Positions 37,006-47,615 of a stretch of DNA of 64,000 nucleotides are shown here, piece by piece. The first letter of the stretch is position 1; each line of letters opens with the position of its first letter. A program made the position numbers and the translations under genes. Location of the stretch: NCBI GenBank assembly GCA_034670405.1, contig JAXDDX010000034.1, positions 2,157,501 to 2,221,500 on the forward strand, read 5' to 3'. Below the pieces are notes generated by a model. That model worked only from the letters and a program-made list of their open reading frames with translations, had not been told where the DNA came from and ran no database searches. The DNA comes from Hoplostethus atlanticus. Lineage: Eukaryota > Chordata > Actinopteri > Trachichthyiformes > Trachichthyidae.

Positions 37006-39006
37006 ACTGAGAGGCGCTGAGAGGTTAGCAAGACTATCGTAAAGTCACTGAAGAGGTCAGACTATGCATAGACCTCCAGTGATGGAAGAGATATTGATGC
37101 ATTGGTTATTTCTCAAGAGAGGTGGATAACGCAACTCCTCTCTCCCTCCTGTCACAGTAAAACATATCCCAGCATCACTCCAGTGGATGACTCCCCAGTA
37201 CCAGCTACATCTTAGAGCCACATCTCTGTCGCTAAAAAAAGACACAACAAGAAAGACAAAATGTATTTAGAGTATTTAGAGAAAGTCATGAGGAGATAAA
37301 GATATTGCAACAACATCGCTGGAGAAATGATTTAAACATTTAAACATTTAAAACTCAATGTCCAGTGAAATGGGCTCTTGGCCCTTCGAAACATCTGGGA
37401 TGTCATCAGGCTGTGAAAGGACACAGGGTGATTTTACATTTTCTGGCATGATGAACACTAAGTACTAAGAAAATGAAAATAACACAGTGAAGCGCTAGTG
37501 CAAGCGTACTATAAGTCCCCGAGGTCAGCTTGCTGATCGATCGCCCATCACTATCTCGACGTCATCACTGATTACATTCCATTAATTTGATGCTTTGGAG
37601 AAAGTTGGTGATGCTCACAAACGGCAATGGAAGCATCTAAGGTGAAAACGGTGCTGCAACACACACTCAGGGTCGGTGGTTCTGTTCGCACTGCGGCGGC
37701 CCAAGATAAAAATGTATTTATTCATGGTACGGCAAGGCACTTTGGATGAAATGGAATGTGTCGTGTGTAAATTTTATTTCCCTTTAGTTCAAAATACAAT
37801 CACAAGCAATGCATTTGAACATTACTGCGTTTGGTGTGTAATAATCTTCCAAAACAAAACATTTTTTCCCTAAATGGCCTTTATGATAAAAAAATAAACA
37901 GTTTTTTTCTCTATTTTGTCGACCATAGTCTGCTGCTCTGGTAATCCCTGTGGACGTTGACGGACGTTATGTTTGCAAGAGATAGTAATCTTCCCAGAGA
38001 CTCCCTCGTGGCCCCCGTGGCCCTCAGCCTTTGCGCGATAACATTTCATCAACTGTTCCTCCCCCTTTCCTCTCAATACCTTCTCATCTGCTGTCCTCCA
38101 CCCCTCCACCTTGTCCTCCGTCTTCGCCAGCTTCCTCACAATTTCTCATTAAGCACCACAGCGGTGATCCAGTAAAGTTAAATTGAACAGTCCCAAATCA
38201 TTCCAGCTGCCTGGCCAAGTAAAGCCGGAGTGGGGAAAACGCAGATTCAGTGGGAGTATCAGGAAGGGCAATCTCTGGGTCCGGAGAGGAGAAATTCCCA
38301 GGGAAAACAGAAGGCATTCCATATTTCATTAATCACCAGCCAGGCTGACAGCTGGACTAAATTGGAGAGGCAGGGGCCCTGATTCGCACTCCATCAGCTC
38401 TTCCCTGTACTCCCACTCACTTCACCTCTTTTTCTTCCACGCCTCTTCCTCTATCTTCATCAATTCTACTCCCACCTCTCCCCATTGGATTTTCTGTTTC
38501 TTTTTTCTCCGTCTACCCAGTTCTTCTTCTATTTATTCCAGACAAAACGCATCACTTCCTGTGTACCAGAGGATGTTTCCCAGGAAAGACCTACCCGACA
38601 CTGAACAGGAAACGGTAAAGCTTTCATGAACTGGATTTTTACTCGAAGGAACTGCATAGACCCTCCTCATCCTGAAGAAATCTTAATGCTGGAATGTCAT
38701 TGGTGGAATAAATGTTACAATGACAGTTTTTTCACCCTTTTTACAGTTGGTACAGCGATAACGGCACTGCCACGGTCCCGTTTCCTGTTCTTGCTTTCAC
38801 GTCTACAGCACACCAATTTTCCCTCCTCATCTGTAACACAGATGCCCAAGTCTCCAGCATCATTGCCACTTGTGTGATGAATTAAGTCAATGATTCAGGG
38901 GCTTATGGGAGGCCCCTTGAACCTGAGCTCCTCCATCATCCAGATATGGTCATTACTCTTGATGCGACCCAGGAAGCTGCCCTGGCTTCATCGCCCCTCT
39001 GTAGTT
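37006..39006. other. Intergenic, no gene seen
   Basis: No exon or recognised repeat. It contains an ATTTAAAC triplication near 37330-37351 and CT-rich stretches near 38040-38120 and 38400-38540. Confidence 0.4.
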
Positions 39007-39055
39007 AGTGGTGGTGGTGGTGGTGATAATGATGATGATGATGATGATGATGATG
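39007..39055. repeat. (GGT)n-(GAT)n trinucleotide repeat
   Basis: About six GGT units are followed by about eight GAT units. The Asp run in the overlapping frame is only the translation of this repeat. Confidence 0.92.
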
Positions 39056-39321
39056 TTTTTTGTTGCTGTGCTCCCTCTCAAGACATGTACCCTAAAACAA
39101 TGATATATTTTTAGCATCATGGAAGATGAAGTGCTGTGCCTCTAAAGAATAGCTGTTCACATTCTCAATCGTATTATTCATATTATTCGTATTATTACTT
39201 AAATTACTATTAATAGTCACAAATCAACTATCCAGTCAAGTATTCAGTTGCCCCAATTACTTCATGTGTACAGGTGTAGAGTATAAAATTAACAACTTGA
39301 AGAAATATATAATAATAATTA

Positions 39322-39342
39322 TACTACTACTACTACTACTAC

Positions 39343-39371
<29 letters not shown>
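39322..39371. repeat. (ACT)n-(AAT)n trinucleotide repeat
   Basis: An ACT run changes directly into an AAT run. Confidence 0.92.
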
Positions 39372-39373
<2 letters not shown>

Positions 39374-39484
39374 TAGAAGATAGAATAACTAGAATAACTG
39401 GAGAAAATTTGTGTGCTTGTTTCAGCTTAAAAATGTTTTGTAAAAAGTCAATTTAATCAGAAAGATACTGTGTGAAGAAATCGT

Positions 39485-39665
39485 AATAGTAGAAGTAGTA
39501 AAAGCAGAAGTAATAGCAGCACCAGCAGTAGTAGTAGCAGAAGTAGTAGTAGTAGTATAAGCACAAGCAGTAAGTGGTAAAATGTAGTAGTAGCAGCAAA
39601 AATAGTAGTAGCAGAATTAGTAATAGTTGAAGTATTAGCAGAAGTGGTAGTAACAGAAGTAGTGG
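39485..39665. repeat. Degenerate AGT/AGC trinucleotide mosaic
   Basis: About 180 bases are built almost wholly of interspersed AGT, AGC, AGA and AAT triplets. It looks like an old trinucleotide array that has decayed by substitution and now keeps only short pure runs. Confidence 0.85.
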
Positions 39666-39694
39666 TTTGTGTTTTCTATTCAGTCATCAGTAAA

Positions 39695-39862
39695 CCACAA
39701 ACTGAGACACTGAACCCCACATTGCTCCTGATGGTCAGCACCTTGCATGGTAGCTCACTGCCATCGGTGTGTGAGCGTGTGAATGGGTGAATGAGAGGCA
39801 TACATTGTAAAGCGCTTTGGATAAAAGCGCTATATAAATGCAGCCATTTACCATTTAACAAC
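39695..39862 (+). repeat. Teleost interspersed repeat, 3' half
   Basis: The order ACACTGAACCCCACATTGCT, then GTGTGAATGGGTGAATGAGA, then GTAAAGCGCTTTGGATAAAA, then GCGCTATATAAATGCAGCCA is a widely repeated teleost sequence ending in a CATTTACCATT tail. Only this end is present. SINE or LINE origin is not settled here. Confidence 0.7.
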
Positions 39863-40945
39863 TCTCTCCAAAACGAGAAACCAGATTCTTTTGATGCAAT
39901 CAATTTTAGTTGGCAAACGCCCACACGGACATAGACCACTCCAAACTGTTTCAAGTATATTATGTTTGCCTATTTCACTTTGCTATAAATGCTTCAATCA
40001 ATCACTAACTGAATGCAACCTTTATAATCACTTAAGTAAAAGAAACTACAGGCAATAGGCAAAACAATGGTATTCATAACACATTTTCTTACATCACAAG
40101 GTTGTTAGCATCTACACATGTGGTTGCTGTTTGCATTGCTGTCTTCCAACATACGCATCAGTATGCATGGAAAACACGGTGATGGGGATTTCAATATCTC
40201 CAGAAATGTTTAAAAAGGGATATCATCTGTCCTTGGCGGCATATTTGGGGTGCCGTATATATTCACGCCTTGTGACAGTTTCCTCTTGGGAGAAGTTTCT
40301 TTTGGCACAGCCAGTCTGGACACTCCTCATCCATTACAAAGCTGTCAGTGCGTTATGGCGAGGAGCACGCTGCTTTTAAAGGGAAAGAGAGGAGCTGATA
40401 TGATTGACCATGATTGATCATTTGGTCCCACCCAAGTGGGCTAACACTGTGAACTGGTGCCGGCACCTGTGCTTGCACCTTGATTCACCAAAATAGGGCC
40501 CCTCGTCGGGTTTTTCCTTGAATTTCCAATGGAAAGCAAATGCGTCAGCAGTCGCTCACTGATGTCACTTAGTTGTCGTCCCCCGTGTTATGGCACATAA
40601 TAATGTCGTTTATGAGCTGTTAGCTGAGAGAGGAAAAGAGACAAAGGTTTCTCTCAAGCTCAAAATGCCACTCAGCAGAGAAGGGGGAGGCGCGGAGCCA
40701 GAGTCGCTGATCTCATAATGATCCCATAATGCATCAATTACCCAGCGACGTGTTCTCGTGCCGTACTGACGACGGACAACATGTGCGTCAGAAAGAGCGT
40801 GTGATGTCCCATTATTCCAAGGTGTTCCTCGGGTCACCGTGAGTTAATTAATAAAACAAATGGTTAATTACATGGTCTGTTTACCCCTGGAGGAGGGCCG
40901 TGGGGATGAACGGCTGCAGGACGTTGATTAAAAGGTTTTTGACGA

Positions 40946-40990
40946 TCATGCCATTTTGATCTTTCACAATGAAAGATCAAAATGGCATGA
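40946..40990. repeat. Perfect 21-bp inverted repeat, 3-base loop
   Basis: The arms TCATGCCATTTTGATCTTTC+A (40946-40966) and 40970-40989+A are exact reverse complements around the spacer CAA. There is no T-run to suggest a Pol III terminator. Confidence 0.9.
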
Positions 40991-41277
40991 AACAGCAAAT
41001 TAATTGAATCCAATTGAAATTAAATAATGAATTGAGGCTGAAAACTGTGTATGTGTGTGCATTTCTATGCATGGGCATTTATTAATTAATTGATTTATTT
41101 GTGTTTGGTGTATACTGCAATTATACTGCTACTTAGTATGTAAATTATAGCAAGGTTTATCATTTTGCTTTTTTTCCTTTGCTTTTTTTCACTACTTATC
41201 TCAGATTTGCAGGTGAATTGTTGTTAAAATGGCTCAAGAAATGTCACTCCCATGGTGTCTGAGCTGGGAATTGGGCC

Positions 41278-41308
<31 letters not shown>

Positions 41309-42996
41309 CTAAGGAATACTTACATGCTGCTGTCCATGCCTAACTATTTCTGTCCATCTGTCTGCCGGTTCGCCCCTCTAGAGTCCAGACGACCAGCAGG
41401 CTGCATATGTTGTGAATTGGTTTCATTAAAAACCAACTTGGTCGTCAGCAGGTGTCTGACCAACGTCGATGGCCCATTGAAAAGAGTCAAAGCCGCTATT
41501 CTCATGCAGTGAAGCGCCTCCCTCTGCTGTACAAAGATTCATACAGAAGTGTGTTGAGAGCTTTCCACCTGTAGCGTGATTATGCCTTTTCTGAAGTCTG
41601 AACGATTTTCTCCCCCCAACAGCACGGCTCCTACTCTTGGACCTATTCATCGCACTCAACTCACTAAATCGCCATTTCTGCCCATTTCACTGCAAGGTGA
41701 TGTGGTAAACTATTGAAATCCTCACATTGAGACAGATCTGCCAAGTATTCAGTGCTGTGATTGCAGGCACTCAAGTCAAGGCCATGTGCAAACAAAACAA
41801 GCTAATGGCACCAGCTGTTGATTGAAGATAGATTTGCAATTTAGTGCTATTTGCTAAGGAAATCAAAACAATTACCCATGCTCTTATTCTCATTTTTATC
41901 AAAAAGAAAGAGAACTTATTCATTGGCTGTCCTGTCCTCTTTCCTCCAGCTGATATTCGTTGTTGCACGAGCAGAACATCAGACTTTGTAAAATGGTGGG
42001 ATAAAATGGGCCTTTCAGTAAAGTTCTGGGAAACACATTTTCCTCAATTTTATGACTGAAGGAGTATAAAGCTTTGAGAAAGCACAGGATAAATATGTCC
42101 TTCAAGCCAAAATCCACCTTAAAACATTTTTACAAAAACAGCTAATGGCGATGTGCCTTTTATTTCTGGGTCCATTTTGTTGTTTGCTGGTGTATTTACG
42201 TAGATGACATCACGTTGAGATGTTTTCCAGTGCAGCTACAATGGAGTTTTTTCATAGCAGCTCTCTAAAACATCAACGGTAAACGTCAGGTCAGAGAAAG
42301 GGCATCTTTCTAGACCGACGTTCCACAATCACACAGGGAGAAATCCATCATAGGAGAGGAAGAGGTACCAATCAACTGGAAAAACTTTCTGTCTTGCTCT
42401 TATTATCGCTATCACTATCGCTATTGATCTCTCCACCATCACACCCTGAATGCAACACGTTCAAAGGCATTCTGGGAAATCACAAACTGTAGAAAGGAGA
42501 AATAGATGAGGCAGGTTGATGAAAAGTGGGTGACTCCTCCTAATTTTCCTCTGACAATGTTCAATTCATGTTCAAGTTACAGCTGTATAGAAATCCTCCA
42601 TCTTTTATCTATCTTCTCTATCTTCCTGTGGATCTGCAGCAGCCGCGGCAGTACATTGTATTCCAGTTGTTGTGCAATAGAATTATATGGGCATATTTTA
42701 ACAGAAACATGTTTCTAAATGTGACAAGTTCAGTATTAAAGGAAAATTCCACCCATAATGGGCTGAGATTAGTGCCGCCAGAAATTGAGTTGCATTTATT
42801 TGAATTTGAGTATAATGGTTTAAAAGTGAATTTGATCTTCATTGCATTCAACTGTCAATTTTTATTTCAGTCTAGTCTGGAGTAAAAATTCAACGCTCAA
42901 CATGTTTTCAAATTCTGTTCTCTTTGACACACATCTGGGGACTTGGGAAAAGCTTGTGCTTTTTCAGCCAATCAGCAGTGCCTAGTCTATTGGAAG

Positions 42997-43023
<27 letters not shown>
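42997..43023. repeat. (CA)n microsatellite
   Basis: Uninterrupted CA run of about 13 units. Confidence 0.93.
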
Positions 43024-43027
<4 letters not shown>

Positions 43028-43129
43028 GCTTGACGAATGAATTAACTTGTCAACGCTAACGTTACGTTGCTAACGTTAGTCAATTGCCACGCTTGTCAGT
43101 GGACATTAAATGTCTCCCCCGTTGTTTGA

Positions 43130-43440
43130 CGCGTTAGGTTCAGTTACATGAGTGTGACTGAGGCGTTGGCTGGGTGGAGGGAATCAGACCGGTAGGCTGG
43201 TTCTCGCTGCATCCCGCACTAGTCAATTAAGGCTAATTGGACAACTGCAGCCGGTGAGTGGGGACTAGACTGGCAGCATGCGCCCACCCGAGAGACTGAG
43301 CTGCAAAGCTGAAGACCAGAGTGTTACATTCATGTTGATTTACTGTATCGTGTCTGTCTGTCACGACCCCGGGGTAGCAAGCTCTCGCTACAGTGGTGGC
43401 CCATACAGGGAGCATGACAGAGGAACAGAGACAGGATCCA
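43130..43440 (+). mobile_element. Possible LTR retrotransposon fragment (LTR end and leader)
   Basis: The segment GTCACGACCCCGGGGTAGC then AAGCTCTCGCTACA, followed after one base by TGGTGGCCCATACAGGGAG, resembles a junction between an LTR 3' end (...CA) and a tRNA primer-binding site. An ATG frame starts shortly after, at 43414. No TATA box or left LTR border was identified and no gag/pol motif is visible, so this is tentative. Confidence 0.3.
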
Positions 43441-44084
43441 GTGAGGACTATTGGGGCTGCTGTCGGTGGAGAAATCGATGTCTCTTACTCTTGTACGATG
43501 GATTTCTCCCTGTGCAAAATAGTGAGTCTCGCTTGCTCTTTGAGTCTGAGGGACTGACACCGAAACCTGACGTTTACCGGTGGTGTTTTAGATCGTTGAA
43601 ACCTGTTCTCCTAGTGAACTCCAATGCAACGCCTCTGATTGGCTCTATCAATTCGGTAGTATTTTGTGAAGTCCTGCTCGAAAATGACGTCCTCATCCAT
43701 CCTCTGTTTTGCAAGTGTGACTTCTAGGGGGGCTACACCTGTCCATGTTGTCATGCTTTCTTTTCAATTAAACCTAGAGCTCCCATGTCATATAAAACCT
43801 TTTTGAAAGACCACATTCATCTATGACTTTGGAATGTATTAACTAACTAACTTACCTAACTTCCCTACAACATATGAATTGCAGCAGTCATATAATGTTT
43901 TGTTTTCATTCACATAGTGCTGTCTACCAATATAATCATTAACTTCATTCTTTCCTTCATCAAGTTGCAGCCCTTAAAGTCTCCCTGCTCTCCTATTTCT
44001 TCTACTTTTTTCTATTTTCAGTATGTATCACTGAAATGAGACAAGGCAGCTCATGCGGTTGATTTTTTCTTTGCACAAGAATTA
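43441..44084. other. Noncoding, no gene seen
   Basis: No recognised coding or repeat content. A 149-codon frame ends at 43727 and overlaps the possible retroelement, but it shows no known motif. Confidence 0.4.
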
Positions 44085-44640
44085 TGTTCGTGTCCTTGGT
44101 GCGCGCTGCACGCTCCGCCGTGAACGCTTGAAGCGCGGCATATAGGGAAGGACACGAGAACTATAGTCAAAACAGGTCGTACGCTGATTGGGTCTCTGCG
44201 GGAGGTTCCTCTCCACCGAGTGACCTTCCGCTCTGAACTGGGCACAGCCATCCAAGCACGGGACGAGAAGGGGAGGGGACGCCAAGGGAAGTGAGGCGCT
44301 GAGCGGGGAGTTATTGAACGGCCTTCACAACTGACAGGGACTATTTGTGAAAGCGCACGCATCGACGGAATGCGCACACACCCCCGTCCACGCGCACGGA
44401 CGCATACACACACCAGCACACCACCGCGCCAAACTCTCTGCAGCCCTTCACGCCATCCCATCCCATTCATTTTTCCGCTTTCTCCTTCCCCTTCAGGTTG
44501 AAAGAAAAAACCTTTGCCCGGGAGACGTGGCTTGAGAAAATTAGACGGCGGGGAAATCAATGCGCTGTCCCTGGGGTCCCGGGGAAAAGGGGGTCTGTGG
44601 CTGCTGCCAGCGGGAGAAAGAGGGCCTGTCATTTTCCATC
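44085..44640. promoter_or_regulatory. CpG-dense block, candidate promoter/CpG island
   Basis: A hand count gives roughly 34 CpG dinucleotides in about 370 bases (44091-44460), in GC-rich sequence. The surrounding kilobases are AT-rich with only scattered CpGs. Such density in a vertebrate genome usually marks an unmethylated promoter or first exon. Open frames occur on both strands, the longest on the minus strand at 44051-44632, as expected from base composition; none is recognised. No TATA box is obvious. The gene served, if any, is not visible in the window. Confidence 0.45.
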
Positions 44641-44837
44641 GTTTAATTAATTTCCCAGGCTCCCTGAGGCTGAAGGCTACAGGCTATGGAGGGAGGGCAA
44701 GATAGAGTGAGGGAGGGGAGGAAAGGAGGAGGGAGGGAATTAGCAGTGCTCAGGGGAAGTTTGCAAAGTGCTTTTTCTTTCGACTTCAGATTTACAGAAA
44801 TACCCTTATCCGCAAATAAATTCATACATTTCTGTAC

Positions 44838-44932
44838 GCTTCATCCTTTGCAGGGTCGCGGGGTGTGTGTGGAGCATACAGGGAAGGTATGAAAACACCC
44901 TGGAAGTCCATCACAGGGCCCTCACCTGTCAA
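44838..44932 (-). repeat. Fragment of tRNA-SINE-like teleost repeat
   Basis: The segment reads TTTGCAGGGTCGCGGGGTGT, and further on ACACCCTGGAAGTCCATCACAG then GGC. It is the reverse-complement match to the 3' part of the repeat at 52678-52996 (GCCCTGTGATGGAGTGGCGA, then GTGACCCTGAA). A decayed fragment. Confidence 0.65.
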
Positions 44933-46101
44933 GATGGATATGTGTATCTAAACATAGCCAAAGTATAACTTGACAGTATAACTTTTAAGATGTCCAAACT
45001 GTATTAATAAAGGTGTTAGATGAAACTCATGTTCACTTACATCTTGTCTACATGCCCAGACAACTGTATGGCCCTGTGTAGACCCATTCATGTGAACACC
45101 CTCTTAATGCCGTAATCCATACCTTTTTCATTCTTCCATCCCAAGATCAACTTTACACAACTTTCGACAATTTCGAACTATGGAGTTCGAAGTTGTCTGT
45201 TGTGCATGTTTATAACCCCCCATATGCACCCTTCATGTTTTCATTTTATTTGTCCTTGTACCTTATTAGCTTTAATGATCCAATATCCCCATAGGGATCA
45301 TAAAAGCTTCAACTGTGTGCTTTATCTGTCTGCCAATCTCCCCTACACTCACTAGATGTATGGTCCAGATTTAAATACAAGGACCACAAACTGATTAATT
45401 AAATCGATACTTTCACATTTCATTGTGTCCAACACAGTGAAACTCCTGTCCAGTAATTCTTTTTGATGTGAGAAAGTGCACTAATTGAGTACGTAGCAGT
45501 CTGAACCGAGATGAAACCCCTTAAAATACAGCCAAACAGTGTGGACGTGGATCAATAAGCCATCTACATACAAATCAATCAATACAAATAAATCCAAACA
45601 CGTCAGCCATATTTTTCCATTCCAGATCGCTGTAAATCAGTTCCCTCCCTCACGAGAACCCATCATCATATGTTGCCCCTGCCAGGCTGTATAATCTTAT
45701 TGCTCACAACGCTTTCCTGCTACTTTCACCTGGCCCCCTCGGGGACGCGGGGCAGCCGGCGCTATGAATGTTATGAATGGGCTCCGAAATTGGAAGTAAA
45801 TAAAAGCATGCCAGCCGGCCGTCCTGTAACCCCGCAGTGGAGGGTGGAGGCATGTGGAGCTGAAATATGGAGCTGTCAGGGAGAGGCTCAGAGTGGCAGA
45901 GAAGGACACTGCGACCCAGACAGGGGATCAGAGTATGATAGAGGTGTGGTTGGACACATTTAGGTGGCCTTATTATGCTACTGGTGTCTGTCTGTCTGTC
46001 TAACGCTGCATTTAAAAGTGATAATCTACTGTATGACAAGTGACACGTGGCCACATTTTTCTTTTCCGTACCATTTTCCGATGCATTTTATGTTTCCGTC
46101 A
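44933..46101. other. Intergenic, no gene seen
   Basis: No exon or repeat is supported. A small imperfect hairpin (GACAATTTCGAAC / GTTCGAAGTTGTC) lies at about 45167-45198. Confidence 0.4.
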
Positions 46102-46420
46102 ACAGCGGTTTGCTAGTAGAAGAAGAACTGGGTAATTAGCATGAGCAGTGATAGCCACTGAGGCTGAACAGACAAAGAAAATAACACCACCTACAGAAAC
46201 TCCAAACCTCACCAGTAGAAAATCTGAAAATGATGTTGCAGTACTGGACACACTGTTTGATTGGCAGGTGATCTCTGGGAAGTGCAGTGCAGAAACACCA
46301 CAGCGATGAGGCTAAGCACCAAACATGTCACCAACATAACATTTTTAAAAAACAAGGCTCTCTCAGATTACTGCTTTAAATACAAATGTATACAGTAGCT
46401 TGTGAACCTAAAATAGCAAA
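46102..46420. repeat. Unnamed dispersed repeat, copy 2
   Basis: Shares the ordered blocks described for 31971-32520, in the same orientation, with a shorter middle part. Confidence 0.55.
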
Positions 46421-46833
46421 TAAACAATATCCTTTTCTTTCCCCTGGTTCCTGCCTTCACTGTCTGCTAGCACACACAGACGGAAAGCGGTGACAGCCTA
46501 AAAATATCTGGCTAGAGGAAATGAGGATTTCTACTATTTCCACAACTACTGTTGAACTGTCCTTAAAAGGAGAATTCAACATGACCTGAGACAAGGCTGT
46601 GGCTCTCCCGGGTGTAAGTGGGTGCATATGTGGTCTTTACTTTTTTGTGTGCTTTTATTTGGTTCAATTTAAATGTTCTCTGCCATGATTACCTGCAGGA
46701 TAGATGACAGATTCGCGGCATGCATCAAAAGAAGGGCATATAATGAAATACACCGATTAAAAGCAGCTTATGAGCTGTGGAATATTGCACCGGTGGTCAC
46801 CATTCACTTGAAAACACATCACCACATGTTTGC

Positions 46834-47336
46834 TTAAAGGGGAATTCTTAAGCTATACCCCTTAACTAATACCCCTTCTTAAAGGGGTATTTTTAATTGT
46901 ATTGGGTATTGTTATTGGAAGTGTCTGACAACATTATGGAAAGGATCGCTACAGAGATAGACCTTTGTTTAACCAGAAACCTTTGTTTAACCTCTTCCTG
47001 CAACAACTCACCTCATCTTTCAGATTTCAGAGCGAGACTTCTCCTTGAGCCAGACTTCTGTTTCTGGTTAAAAAAAGGTCTATCTCTGTAGGGATCCTTT
47101 CTGTAATGTTGTCAGACACTTCCAATAACAATCTGAGCCTGTCAGTGGCAAAAACAAACACTTTTAGTGGACGTACTTTGATCGGCGCACTTGCCCCCTG
47201 CGGATTACATTGCAGCCATATCAGCCCGTTTGATCTACCGGAGCAATTCCAAAACGTTTTGTACCTATTTTGCGGTATAAATGACGAATTTGTACAAATA
47301 GAGCCCAGATTTAAAAATACCGGAATTCCCCTTTAA
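46834..47336. mobile_element. TTAA-flanked MITE with internal 73-bp inverted repeat
   Basis: The element is bounded by TTAA at 46834-46837 and 47333-47336, with perfect 10-base terminal inverted repeats AGGGGAATTC (46838-46847) and GAATTCCCCT (47323-47332). TTAA target duplication is characteristic of piggyBac- and Kolobok-type transposases. Inside, 46908-46980 and 47060-47132 form a second inverted repeat, 69 of 73 bases matching, around a 79-base unique loop. No coding capacity is present. Confidence 0.8.
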
Positions 47337-47463
47337 TTCATCTACTAATCTGAGTAATGGCTTGATCAATGTATTGAACTGCTGAAATCAAGTAATGGAC
47401 CAGTCCTCTGCACCCGCCGAAGGGATTAATTAACACTGAGGTCCAATGAGTCAATGATAGGAC

Positions 47464-47468
<5 letters not shown>

Positions 47469-47509
<41 letters not shown>
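47469..47509. repeat. (GT)n microsatellite
   Basis: Uninterrupted TG run of about 20 units. Confidence 0.96.
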
Positions 47510-47511
<2 letters not shown>

Positions 47512-47577
47512 TTACATGATAGCGTGTGCATATCCTCGACTGCTTACTTGTGCACACACATTTGCAGGTGCAATAAT

Positions 47578-47615
47578 CACATCCTCTGCAATTCTTCAGA
47601 ATTGCAGAGGATGTG
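47578..47615. repeat. Perfect 18-bp inverted repeat, 2-base loop
   Basis: CACATCCTCTGCAATTCT (47578-47595) and AGAATTGCAGAGGATGTG (47598-47615) are exact reverse complements around TC. Allowing one bulged base, the stem extends by four more pairs (AATC/GATT). Confidence 0.9.

Larger units (their letters stand above)
39863..43129. other. Intergenic, no gene seen
   Basis: No exon is supported. Within it are an AT-rich, homeodomain-site-like block near 40690-40880, a perfect hairpin at 40946, a GT tract at about 41284-41309, a partial TTAA-type MITE end near 42737 (TTAAAGGAAAATTCCACCC) and a CA tract at 42997-43023. Confidence 0.4.

Noticed and set aside
44051..44632. 193-codon minus-strand open frame
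   Set aside because: It lies in the CpG-dense block, where stop codons are rare in every frame. It has no domain, repeat pattern or splice support, and overlapping frames are open on the other strand.
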